Assembly: GCA_037144255.1 (NCBI GenBank)
Contig: JBAWXE010000112.1
Span: 1-8,236 of the forward strand
Source: JBAWXE01 sp037144255
GTDB taxonomy: Bacteria > Bacteroidota > Bacteroidia > Chitinophagales > Chitinophagaceae
Direction: 5' to 3'
Length of the DNA stretch: 8,236 bases
The notes under the pieces are model-generated. The model ran no database searches and was not told the DNA's origin. It saw only the letters and a list, made by a program, of their open reading frames with translations. Shown here in pieces: positions 1 to 5,784 of the stretch. Position numbers and translations under genes: made by a program. Numbering within the stretch: the stretch's first letter is position 1; every line of letters starts with the position of its first letter.

Positions 1-1455
1 TAATGGCATTAATGTAGGCACCAACAGCAGCTCTTATTCATATACTCCTGCAAATAATGACCAGATTACTTGCTTGATTACTACACCTACTGGTTGCTAT
101 TCTCCAGGTAGTGCTAACAGCAATGTAATTGTAATGACAATTAGCCCAAACATCACCCCGAGCCTTAGTATTGCAACTAATTTTACAACAATATGCTTTG
201 GTTCATCAAGCACATTTAATGCTACTACTAATATTACCGGCGCCACCTACCAGTGGAAAGTAAATGGTTCCAGCGTAGGTACTAATAGTAGCTCCTATAC
301 CTACACACCTGTCAATAGTGATATCGTTTCATGTGTCATAACTACACCTGCTTCCGGCTGTTTCACTACTACTACAGCCACCAGCAATGTTATTACAATG
401 ACAGTTACTCCATATATTACGCCTACTATTAGTATCTCTACCACTTCCAATACAGTGTGCTTAAGTACAGTTGTAACATTTACAGCTAATACAAATATCA
501 CAGGCGGGGCTTTCCAATGGCAAGTAAACGGCGTCAATGCAGGTCCTAATAGCAATACTTATAATTACATTCCTGCAAACGGTGATATTATTACCTGTAC
601 AATTACTGCACCTGCAGGTTGCTACTCTCCTGTATCTGTTACTAGCAATAGTATTAATATGGCAGTTTCATCTTCTATAACACCTACAGTAACAGTTACA
701 GGTAACAATGCAATATGCGCTGGCACTTTTACTACTTTTACAGCTGTTACCAATGTCACAGGTGGCACTTATCAGTGGAAAGTCAATAACATTAATGTGG
801 GTACCAATCTTAATACATTTTCTTACAACCCTGCCAATGGCGATGTAATCATTTGTATTATCACTACACCTTCAGGTGGCTGTTATACTGCTTCAAATGC
901 TACTAGCTCACCTGTTACAATTTCTGTGTCACCCAATCAAACACCCACTATCAGCATCACAGGCAATAACCCTATTTGTCTTGGTACCTCTGTTACATTT
1001 ACAGCTACTTCTAATATCGCAGGCCCTACATATCAATGGACTGTTAATAGCACAAACGTAGGTACAAATGCAAACACATACTCATTCACACCTGCCAATA
1101 ACGATCAGGTCTCTTGTACCATCACTACACCTGCCGGCTGTTTCTCACCTACTGTTGTTACCAGCAATATAATTACCATGACAGTTGCTCCAGACACTCT
1201 AGCTACTATCTCTATTTCAGGTCCGACACTTGCTACCGTAGGTAGCAATGTCATCGTGACTGCTGTTGTAACTAATGCTGGCTCCAATTACCTCATCACT
1301 TGGAAAATAAATGGGGTATTCAATTCTTATACTTCCATCCCTTCGTTCAATTTCACAAAATCTGCCGGCCCCGATACTGTTACAGCAACAGTTGCATCTC
1401 AGAATCCGGGCTGCTACGATACCTCTCTTGTATCTAATCAACATATCGTACTCGT
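1..1455 (+). repeat. Tandem ~264-bp coding repeats (Ig-like units)
   Basis: The conserved Gln-Trp codon pair (QWKVNG-type strand) recurs at 251, 515, 773 and 1034, with a diverged Thr-Trp copy at 1298. Spacings are 264, 258, 261 and 264 bases (88, 86, 87 and 88 residues). A further unit is cut by the left edge, because bases 2-130 match the second half of a unit. Good units carry three Cys at fixed places: one near the start, one in the SC-x-ITTP strand and one in the following GC. The last unit has lost the first two. The series shows duplication of one Ig-like module followed by drift, with the copy next to the sorting domain the most diverged. Confidence 0.9.
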
Positions 1456-1729
1456 AGATTTAGGCCTTAGCAATACCTCAGCTAATTATAAAATATCTGT
1501 ACATCCTAATCCATTCAATGAAACCATTTCAGTTTCAGGTCTTGCTCTTTCCGATAAGCTTTGTATTTACGATATGTTTGGTAGAAAAGTAAGCCCTGAA
1601 TGGATAGCTACTGATAATAATTCAGAACAATCTTTTCTTATCAACAACCTATCCACCGGCAATTACATACTTACTATTCGTGATAGTCATGGTATCTATA
1701 AAGAGAATATTTTGCTGCAAAAACAATAG
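2..1729 (+). CDS. Giant Ig-like-repeat surface protein with T9SS C-terminal sorting domain (5' partial)
   Basis: The reading frame is open from base 2 and enters from the left, so the start codon lies outside the window; 575 residues are visible. Most of it is tandem Ig-like units of about 87 residues with the pattern C-x-G-x4-F-x-A-x-TN, YQWKVNG, VGTN, YxYTPANGD, C-x-ITTPAGC and TSNxITM. The last unit is degenerate. The final ~90 residues form a type A T9SS sorting domain: an ISVHPNPF start, a central IYDMFGRKV strand and an NLSTGNYILTI then KENILLQK ending. In Bacteroidota this tail directs export across the outer membrane by the Por/Spr machinery, followed by cleavage and surface attachment or release. 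The protein is therefore probably an adhesin or other extracellular protein; a catalytic domain could exist upstream. Thr/Asn/Ser richness fits a secreted beta protein. The gene is closed by a terminator 20 bases after the stop. Confidence 0.93.
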   Translation, partial: NGINVGTNSSSYSYTPANNDQITCLITTPTGCYSPGSANSNVIVMTISPNITPSLSIATNFTTICFGSSSTFNATTNITGATYQWKVNGSSVGTNSSSYTYTPVNSDIVSCVITTPASGCFTTTTATSNVITMTVTPYITPTISISTTSNTVCLSTVVTFTANTNITGGAFQWQVNGVNAGPNSNTYNYIPANGDIITCTITAPAGCYSPVSVTSNSINMAVSSSITPTVTVTGNNAICAGTFTTFTAVTNVTGGTYQWKVNNINVGTNLNTFSYNPANGDVIICIITTPSGGCYTASNATSSPVTISVSPNQTPTISITGNNPICLGTSVTFTATSNIAGPTYQWTVNSTNVGTNANTYSFTPANNDQVSCTITTPAGCFSPTVVTSNIITMTVAPDTLATISISGPTLATVGSNVIVTAVVTNAGSNYLITWKINGVFNSYTSIPSFNFTKSAGPDTVTATVASQNPGCYDTSLVSNQHIVLVDLGLSNTSANYKISVHPNPFNETISVSGLALSDKLCIYDMFGRKVSPEWIATDNNSEQSFLINNLSTGNYILTIRDSHGIYKENILLQKQ

Positions 1730-1748
1730 GATTCTCATAAGGTCTTTC

Positions 1749-1779
1749 TAAGCCCCTCAAACTAGTCAGGGGCTTTTTA
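1749..1779 (+). terminator. Rho-independent terminator of the T9SS-cargo gene
   Basis: An 8-bp perfect stem, AAGCCCCT (1750-1757) with AGGGGCTT (1768-1775), encloses a 10-base loop and runs into a T tract ending at 1778. It lies 20 bases after the stop at 1729 and separates this gene from the NYN gene. Confidence 0.88.
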
Positions 1780-1811
1780 ATAGACTTATATCACCCTAAA
1801 TAAAATATACG

Positions 1812-1819
1812 TACCTTTA
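1812..1819 (+). promoter_or_regulatory. Bacteroidota -7 element (TACCTTTA) for the NYN gene
   Basis: TACCTTTA matches the Bacteroidota -7 consensus TAnnTTTG at 7 of 8 positions. It lies between the terminator at 1749-1779 and the ATG at 1883, giving a leader of roughly 55-60 bases. No clear -33 TTG is visible, so the call rests on the motif, its position, and very similar elements before other genes here. Confidence 0.5.
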
Positions 1820-1882
1820 CACTAGCACATCATTTTGGCATTTACTTTCCTGCCTTTGTCATTATGATATATATACAAGCAT

Positions 1883-2683
1883 ATGAACAATAACAACAAC
1901 GAATTAAGGTTTGCAGTTCTTATAGATGCAGACAATGTCCCTTCTTCCAATATCAAAGGCATGATGGAAGAAATAGCTAAATATGGCACGCCTACTTTCA
2001 AACGCATTTATGCCGACTGGACAAAACCTCACGTCTCTACTTGGAAAACTGTCTTATTGGAGAACGCCATTACTCCTATACAGCAGTACAGCTATACTAC
2101 AGGCAAAAACTCCAGCGACTCTGCCATGATAATCGATGCAATGGACATTCTGTATTCAGGTCGTGTTGATGGTTTTTGTATCATTTCCAGCGATAGCGAT
2201 TTTACTCGTCTGGCTCTGCGCCTACGCGAGGCAGGTATGAAAGTAATAGGCATGGGACAACGCAAAACTCCTAGTCCTTTTATTGCCGCCTGCGACAAGT
2301 TCATTTATATAGAGATCCTGAATCGTAGTTCTGGCTCTACTAAGGAAGAAGACAAGAAAGAAGAAGAAACCCACGACGATACCATTAAGCAAGTAGACAA
2401 AAGCCTCATCAAACAAATTTCTTCTTCTATCAACGATCTGGCCGACGAATCTGGTTGGGCATTTCTGGGCGATGTAGGAAATCTCATTCTCAAAAAAGAA
2501 CCCGATTTTGATCCTCGTAACTACGGTTTCAAAAAACTGGCTCTACTCATAAAAAGCACTGATGCTTTCGAGATTGATGAAAGACAAACCGAAAAAAGCA
2601 ATATCAAATTGGTATACATTAAAATAAAACCTGTTCGTACAGAAACCAGAGATAAAAAGAAAACAGGCAAAAGAAATTCATAG
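1883..2683 (+). CDS. NYN-domain putative ribonuclease with C-terminal OST-HTH/LOTUS domain
   Basis: The protein has 266 residues. Residues 8-145 form a NYN (PIN-like) nuclease domain of the LabA/limkain type: strand FAVLIDADN with D15 and D17, the GKNSSDSAMIIDAMD helix start with D79 and D85, and the FCIISSDSDF strand with D104 and D106. These acidic residues are those expected to hold the metal in this family. A charged, probably disordered linker (about 150-172, rich in Lys/Glu/Asp) leads to an OST-HTH/LOTUS-like winged helix at about 173-247 (LIKQISSSINDL, GWAFLGDVGNLI, YGFKKLALLIKS, FEI). LOTUS domains bind RNA or protein partners, so a cytoplasmic RNA-processing or RNA-decay role is inferred; the substrate is unknown. 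The tail is Lys/Arg-rich. Five Asn follow the start Met. No Shine-Dalgarno is evident. It appears to be transcribed alone. Confidence 0.9.
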   Translation: MNNNNNELRFAVLIDADNVPSSNIKGMMEEIAKYGTPTFKRIYADWTKPHVSTWKTVLLENAITPIQQYSYTTGKNSSDSAMIIDAMDILYSGRVDGFCIISSDSDFTRLALRLREAGMKVIGMGQRKTPSPFIAACDKFIYIEILNRSSGSTKEEDKKEEETHDDTIKQVDKSLIKQISSSINDLADESGWAFLGDVGNLILKKEPDFDPRNYGFKKLALLIKSTDAFEIDERQTEKSNIKLVYIKIKPVRTETRDKKKTGKRNS

Positions 2684-2743
2684 AATTTAATATTATCAGT
2701 CTTTGCTTTTATATAGGGTCGTTTTAATACAATCTTAACTTAT

Positions 2744-2755
2744 TTTAATATTAAA
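2744..2755. promoter_or_regulatory. 12-bp AT palindrome upstream of phaC
   Basis: TTTAATATTAAA is a perfect 12-bp palindrome ending five bases before the phaC -7 element, inside the region RNA polymerase would cover. It could be an operator. Its A/T-only composition makes chance occurrence in this AT-rich gap quite possible. Confidence 0.25.
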
Positions 2756-2760
2756 TTTTA

Positions 2761-2768
2761 TACCTTCG
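2761..2768 (+). promoter_or_regulatory. Bacteroidota -7 element (TACCTTCG) for phaC
   Basis: TACCTTCG matches TAnnTTTG at 7 of 8 positions and lies 23 bases before the phaC ATG, giving a short leader of about 15-18 bases. No good -33 TTG is seen. Confidence 0.45.
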
Positions 2769-2791
2769 CGCAGTATTTAAAAACGCATTAT

Positions 2792-3844
2792 ATGACTTGG
2801 AATCCGGCCGGAATGATCGAAGAGATGACTTCCACCACTCAGAAACTAATTAAAGGTTACGAAACCCTTCAACAAATTGATGTAGTTGATGTGGCCATTA
2901 CTCCTAAAGAACTCGTTTGGCAACGTGATAAAGTAAAAATGTTCCATTACAAACGCGAAACTCCTGCTAAATGCAAAATTCCGGTTTTGGTATCTTTCGC
3001 TATGCTCAATCGTCATGATGTACTCGATCTGCAACAAGATCGCAGCTTGATGAAAAAACTCTTAGATCTGGGGCTGGATATCTACATCATGGACTGGGGT
3101 TATCCTGATAAATCCGATCGTTACCTCACCATGGAAGATTACATCGATGGTTATATGAACGATGCGGTTGATTTCGTTCGCAAAAGTAATGGCGTTAAGA
3201 AAATTCACAAAATGGGTATTTGCCAGGCTGGTACTTACTCTATGATATATGCTTCTCTGAATCCCGAGAAATTACAATCGCTTACTACTTATGTAGCGCC
3301 ATTCGATTTTTCTAGCAATACTTGCATGCTCTATACATGGACCAAATACATCGATGTAGACACAATGGTTGATACTTTGGGTGTAATACCTGGCGAAATG
3401 CTGGACAAGGCTTTCGGTCTGTTGAAACCTAGCATGAACATCAGCAAATACTTAGGTCTCATAGATTCTCTGGATGACAAGGAAAAAATGTTAAACTTCC
3501 TCCGTATGGAAAGCTGGAAGAGCGATCTTCCTGCCATGAGCGGCGAAATGTATCGTAAGTATATCAAAGACCTGTTCCGCGATAACAAACTTATCAAAGG
3601 TACTTTCGAATTAGGTGGTCGTAAAGTAGACCTAAAGAACATGACCGTTCCTTATCTCAATGTGTACGCTACTGATGATAACATCATCCCTAACGAAAGC
3701 ACATTGCCTATCATGGATGCTATCGGTTCTAAGGACAAGAAACTGTATCCTTTCCCGGGTGGTCACATTGGCGTATTCGTAGGTAGCAAATCTCAAAAAG
3801 AGTTAGGCCCTGTAGTTGCTAATTGGGTAATGGAAAAAAGCTAA
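2792..3844 (+). CDS. phaC: Class III-type poly(3-hydroxyalkanoate) synthase catalytic subunit PhaC
   Basis: The protein has 350 residues, the usual size for class III PhaC (about 355) and far shorter than class I/II enzymes. It polymerises hydroxyacyl-CoA into PHA storage granules in the cytoplasm. It follows the family along its length: VLVSFAMLNRHDVLDLQQDRS-type strand, IYIMDWGYPDKSDR, MEDYIDGYMNDAVDFVR, the nucleophile elbow GICQAG with C144, the NFLRMESW and YRKYIKDLF segments, ATDDNIIP with D296, and PGGHIGVFVG with H325. C144-D296-H325 match the known Cys/Asp/His triad in order and spacing (152 and 29 residues). One oddity is the elbow: class III enzymes usually read GICQGG, here it is GICQAG, with Ala146 at the usually invariant Gly. 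Class III synthases need a PhaE partner, class IV a PhaR; neither is encoded within this window. The start at 2792 agrees with family length and the -7 element. Confidence 0.95.
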   Translation: MTWNPAGMIEEMTSTTQKLIKGYETLQQIDVVDVAITPKELVWQRDKVKMFHYKRETPAKCKIPVLVSFAMLNRHDVLDLQQDRSLMKKLLDLGLDIYIMDWGYPDKSDRYLTMEDYIDGYMNDAVDFVRKSNGVKKIHKMGICQAGTYSMIYASLNPEKLQSLTTYVAPFDFSSNTCMLYTWTKYIDVDTMVDTLGVIPGEMLDKAFGLLKPSMNISKYLGLIDSLDDKEKMLNFLRMESWKSDLPAMSGEMYRKYIKDLFRDNKLIKGTFELGGRKVDLKNMTVPYLNVYATDDNIIPNESTLPIMDAIGSKDKKLYPFPGGHIGVFVGSKSQKELGPVVANWVMEKS

Positions 3845-3867
3845 TACATAGCGTATATGATCTCTCC

Positions 3868-3900
3868 AAAAAGGTGTACTGTTTCAGTACACCTTTTTTT
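3868..3900 (+). terminator. Strong Rho-independent terminator after phaC
   Basis: An 11-bp perfect stem, AAGGTGTACTG (3871-3881) with CAGTACACCTT (3885-3895), has a 3-base TTT loop. It is flanked by an A tract (3868-3872) and a T tract (3894-3900), so it could act in both directions. It starts 24 bases past the phaC stop and precedes a separate promoter for the hydrolase, so the two genes are probably separate transcripts. Confidence 0.93.
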
Positions 3901-3931
3901 ATACACTGCATTTATAGCACATAATTCTCGT

Positions 3932-3939
3932 TATCTTTA
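3932..3939 (+). promoter_or_regulatory. -7 element (TATCTTTA) just before the hydrolase ATG
   Basis: TATCTTTA matches TAnnTTTG at 7 of 8 positions and ends only six bases before the ATG at 3946. A start site at the usual distance would give a leaderless or nearly leaderless mRNA. Confidence 0.5.
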
Positions 3940-3945
3940 CTGCTT

Positions 3946-4806
3946 ATGTTGCATGCTTCCAATTATCCATTTACTATCAATAAAGTACAACTTTCCAACG
4001 GCAGTCATCTGGCATATATAGACGAGGGCACCGGCCCTGAAACCCTCTTATTCATACACGGTCTGGCTACCTATGGTTTCAGCTGGCAAAAGAATATCGA
4101 GACCCTCAAGAAGCACTACCGCTGCATAGCTATAGACTTGCCCGGCAATGGCTTTTCCGACAGGGGTGATTTCTCTTACTCTATCAATTTCTTTGCTGTC
4201 TGCATATTTGATTTTATTAAAAAAACAGGGCTCAAAAATGTAAATCTCGTAGGGCACTCTATGGGTGGCCAAATAGCCATGACCATCCTGCTCAACGAAC
4301 CTACTGCTGCTAAGAAATTAGTACTATGTGCCACTGCCGGTTTCGAAACTTTCAATACTTTCGAACGCAACATATACCACAGCAGCATCAATTTCTTCGA
4401 TATGTTCTCCAGCGACGAGAACAGTCTGCGCAAAACCATACGCAGCAGTTTTTACAATTACCCTACTCAGGCCGATGAGATGATAGACGAACTGGCCGAC
4501 CTCATAAAAACATACCCCAGCAAGGAATATCACAATATGATAGAGGCTTGTATAAAGGGTATGCTCAGCGAGCCTGTATTTGAAAAACTAGGCCAAATAC
4601 AACAACCCACACTGGTCATGTATGGCGAACGCGATGCACTCATACCCAATCGTCTGCTTCACCCTACCACCACCCGCAGCATTGCCGAACAAGGCATTAA
4701 GAAAATGCCACATGCCAAACTGGAAATGGTATCGCAATGTGGCCACTTCCTACAATGGGAAAAAGCTGAAACTATAAACCGACTCATACACCACTTTATA
4801 GGATAA
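3946..4806 (+). CDS. Alpha/beta-fold hydrolase (Ser-Asp-His)
   Basis: The protein has 286 residues and a classical alpha/beta-hydrolase core. The oxyanion-hole HG is at 38-39 (LLFIHGLATYGFSW), the DLPGNGFSD loop at about 64-72, and the nucleophile elbow GHSMGG has S105. A helical cap spans about 133-205. The acid strand TLVMYGERDALIP has D230, and the catalytic His is H267 in QCGHFLQWEKAE. No signal peptide or membrane segment is seen, so it is probably cytoplasmic. The fold does not fix the substrate: an esterase, thioesterase or C-C hydrolase are all possible. Its place directly downstream of phaC makes intracellular PHA or acyl-ester turnover a reasonable but unproven idea; the intervening terminator and separate promoter weaken an operon argument. 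The ATG at 3946 is the first in frame after the -7 element, and the fold's first strand follows directly. Confidence 0.9.
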   Translation: MLHASNYPFTINKVQLSNGSHLAYIDEGTGPETLLFIHGLATYGFSWQKNIETLKKHYRCIAIDLPGNGFSDRGDFSYSINFFAVCIFDFIKKTGLKNVNLVGHSMGGQIAMTILLNEPTAAKKLVLCATAGFETFNTFERNIYHSSINFFDMFSSDENSLRKTIRSSFYNYPTQADEMIDELADLIKTYPSKEYHNMIEACIKGMLSEPVFEKLGQIQQPTLVMYGERDALIPNRLLHPTTTRSIAEQGIKKMPHAKLEMVSQCGHFLQWEKAETINRLIHHFIG

Positions 4807-4887
4807 TATTTTTCATATACCTACAAATATATTTGTTAGCCCCTACCCCTATTTCGTATATTTACATCAAATCAAGGTCCGCTCTAC

Positions 4888-4895
4888 TACCTTTG
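4888..4895 (+). promoter_or_regulatory. Full-consensus -7 element (TACCTTTG) with no gene behind it
   Basis: TACCTTTG matches TAnnTTTG exactly. No credible gene follows for almost 600 bases; an ATG at 4899 opens only 21 codons before a stop at 4962. If used, it would start a transcript about 50 bases upstream of the 11-bp array. No clear -33 TTG is visible. Confidence 0.45.
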
Positions 4896-4945
4896 TAAAT
4901 GACCTTTAAAAATTTACAATTCGTTCTTCATATTGCAAAATATTC

Positions 4946-5032
4946 ATCGATAACAAACCGGTAAACAATCGGAAATCCATCAGTAAAGAATCGGTAATTT
5001 TTCGGAAACTATTCGGTAAAAACCGGAAACCC
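4946..5032 (+). repeat. Eight-unit degenerate direct-repeat array, 11-bp period
   Basis: The units start at 4946, 4957, 4968, 4979, 4990, 5001, 5012 and 5022: ATCGATAACAA, ACCGGTAAACA, ATCGGAAATCC, ATCAGTAAAGA, ATCGGTAATTT, TTCGGAAACTA, TTCGGTAAAA and ACCGGAAACCC. The spacing is exactly 11 except one 10-base unit. The conserved part is WYCGGWAA; the last three bases vary freely. A conserved core with a variable 3-4-base spacer at one helical turn is the layout of head-to-tail regulator sites (for example pho boxes, 7+4 bp). The 11-base period is not a multiple of three, which argues against coding origin. TAA and CGG alternate across reading frames. Confidence 0.8.
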
Positions 5033-5129
5033 ATCAAGGCCTTCATTTCGACCAGAGAGAGAAATATCCTGAACATTTGCAAGTAGCCTATGTAACCCAA
5101 ATGCGACCCTCAAAAATAAATTAAATAGA

Positions 5130-5165
5130 TTCGGGGAGTCCCGAACTCGTTTCAGGGTAACCCTG
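5130..5165 (+). repeat. Cluster of mutually exclusive hairpins (REP-like palindrome)
   Basis: Three stems share segments. TTCGGG (5130-5135) pairs with CCCGAA (5140-5145) over a GAGT loop. CCCGAAC (5140-5146) can instead pair imperfectly with GTTTCAGGG (5149-5157). CAGGG (5153-5157) can pair with CCCTG (5161-5165) over TAA. There is no T tract after any stem, so it is not an ordinary terminator. The GAACTCGTTTC core resembles dispersed intergenic palindromes I recall from Bacteroidota genomes, but I cannot confirm that here. Confidence 0.5.
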
Positions 5166-5450
5166 TACAACCTACAACTCATATATTATCAACCATTTAA
5201 ATTTTTACAGCACATAAAAAAAATCAAGAAAATGTAACCTTAGCCTCACCAAGGCCCTTTTGTCTCAATTTGTGAGTCATCTTCCGCACAAAATGCTACA
5301 TAGGCAGTAGCCTAAATAGGCATAAGTACAAGTAGTCTACACAAACAATTCATTATCAGCACCTTAATGCTATATCTATGCAGTATCGTTAAGGATGAGA
5401 AAATAGTCAATATTTTTCATGCTATTTCGTGGAAATTGATCTTTTGGGTG

Positions 5451-5458
5451 TACCTTTA
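5451..5458 (+). promoter_or_regulatory. -7 element (TACCTTTA) that fixes the start of the Sm-like gene
   Basis: TACCTTTA is identical to the element before the NYN gene and lies 25 bases before the ATG at 5484. It lies inside the upstream in-frame extension that begins at 5367, so that extension would not be in the mRNA made from this promoter. Confidence 0.5.
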
Positions 5459-5483
5459 CCAACCATCCAATATTTTGACGGCA

Positions 5484-5729
5484 ATGAACAAGCAACATGT
5501 AAAAGATTACGTATACGCTGAAAAAGAAGCACATTCACCTCACAAAACCAAAGTGGTGATGAAAAATGGCAAAAGCCATATGGGCACTTTTGTAAGAAAT
5601 GCAAAGTCTGATGCTATGCACAGGGAAAATAAATGGACATTCAAAACACTCCAAACATTGGTATTGACACTGGACGGAGAAGATATAGACAGGATCACAG
5701 ACCTGAAAGCAACCAGCGCATTAGCTTAA
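5484..5729 (+). CDS. Small Sm/SH3-barrel-like protein of unknown function
   Basis: The chosen product is 81 residues and starts MNKQHVKDYVYAEKEAH. The frame is open further upstream to an ATG at 5367 (120 residues), but the added 39 residues look like translated intergenic DNA and contain the -7 element at 5451-5458, so 5484 is preferred. After a short N-terminal helix the sequence alternates strands in a small barrel pattern: TKVVMKNGKSHMGTFVRNA (about 22-40), an exposed turn with DAMHRENKWTFKT (43-55), and LVLTLDGEDIDRITDL (59-74). The NG-x2-HxGxF turn and the LDGEDIDRI ending recall the Sm1 and Sm2 motifs of Hfq/Lsm proteins, so RNA binding is a hypothesis; an unrelated SH3-like barrel is equally possible. 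It is cytoplasmic, with no signal or membrane segment. I do not recognise a named family. Confidence 0.75.
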   Translation: MNKQHVKDYVYAEKEAHSPHKTKVVMKNGKSHMGTFVRNAKSDAMHRENKWTFKTLQTLVLTLDGEDIDRITDLKATSALA

Positions 5730-5784
5730 TAATTTCTTATTAGTATTTACTGTATTCCATCTAATGTTTAGGGCAATGTATTTT

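Larger units (their letters stand above)
4807..5483. other. 677-base gene-free region with a promoter motif, phased repeats and hairpins
   Basis: No convincing coding sequence is seen on either strand between the hydrolase stop and the small Sm-like gene. From left to right it holds a 14-bp palindrome ACAAATATATTTGT (4823-4836), a tandem CCCCTA pair near 4840, a full-match -7 element (4888-4895), the 11-bp repeat array (4946-5032), overlapping hairpins (5130-5165), a weak hairpin followed by CCTTTT (5243-5261), a small TAGGC/GCCTA hairpin (5301-5314), and the -7 element of the next gene (5451-5458). Its length and organised content suggest a regulatory region or non-coding transcript. Confidence 0.6.

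Noticed and set aside
301..1444. Several open frames in other phases inside the repeat gene
   Set aside because: They recur with the repeat period and are Val/Thr-rich shadows of the Ig-like coding frame, with no independent start signals.
3331..3642. 103-codon minus-strand frame inside phaC
   Set aside because: The plus strand encodes a full, well-conserved PhaC here; the antisense product has no recognisable pattern.
4823..4836. Bidirectional promoter in the palindrome ACAAATATATTTGT
   Set aside because: It contains opposing TATATTTG motifs, but such A/T-rich matches are common here; one direction would only run antisense into the hydrolase gene.
4899..4964. Leader peptide of 21 codons after the 4888 promoter
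   Set aside because: The ATG lies only three bases after the -7 element, so it is probably at or upstream of the transcription start; no ribosome site or sequence bias supports it.
4946..5032. CRISPR array
   Set aside because: Units are only 11 bp with 3-base variable parts; there are no 25-35-bp repeats, spacers or cas genes.
4906..5100. 64-codon minus-strand open frame
   Set aside because: It runs straight across the 11-bp array, whose period is not a multiple of three, and the product shows no domain pattern. It is better explained as chance.
5101..5166. tRNA or tRNA remnant
   Set aside because: The stems do not fit a cloverleaf; there is no T-loop GTTCGA motif or acceptor pairing.
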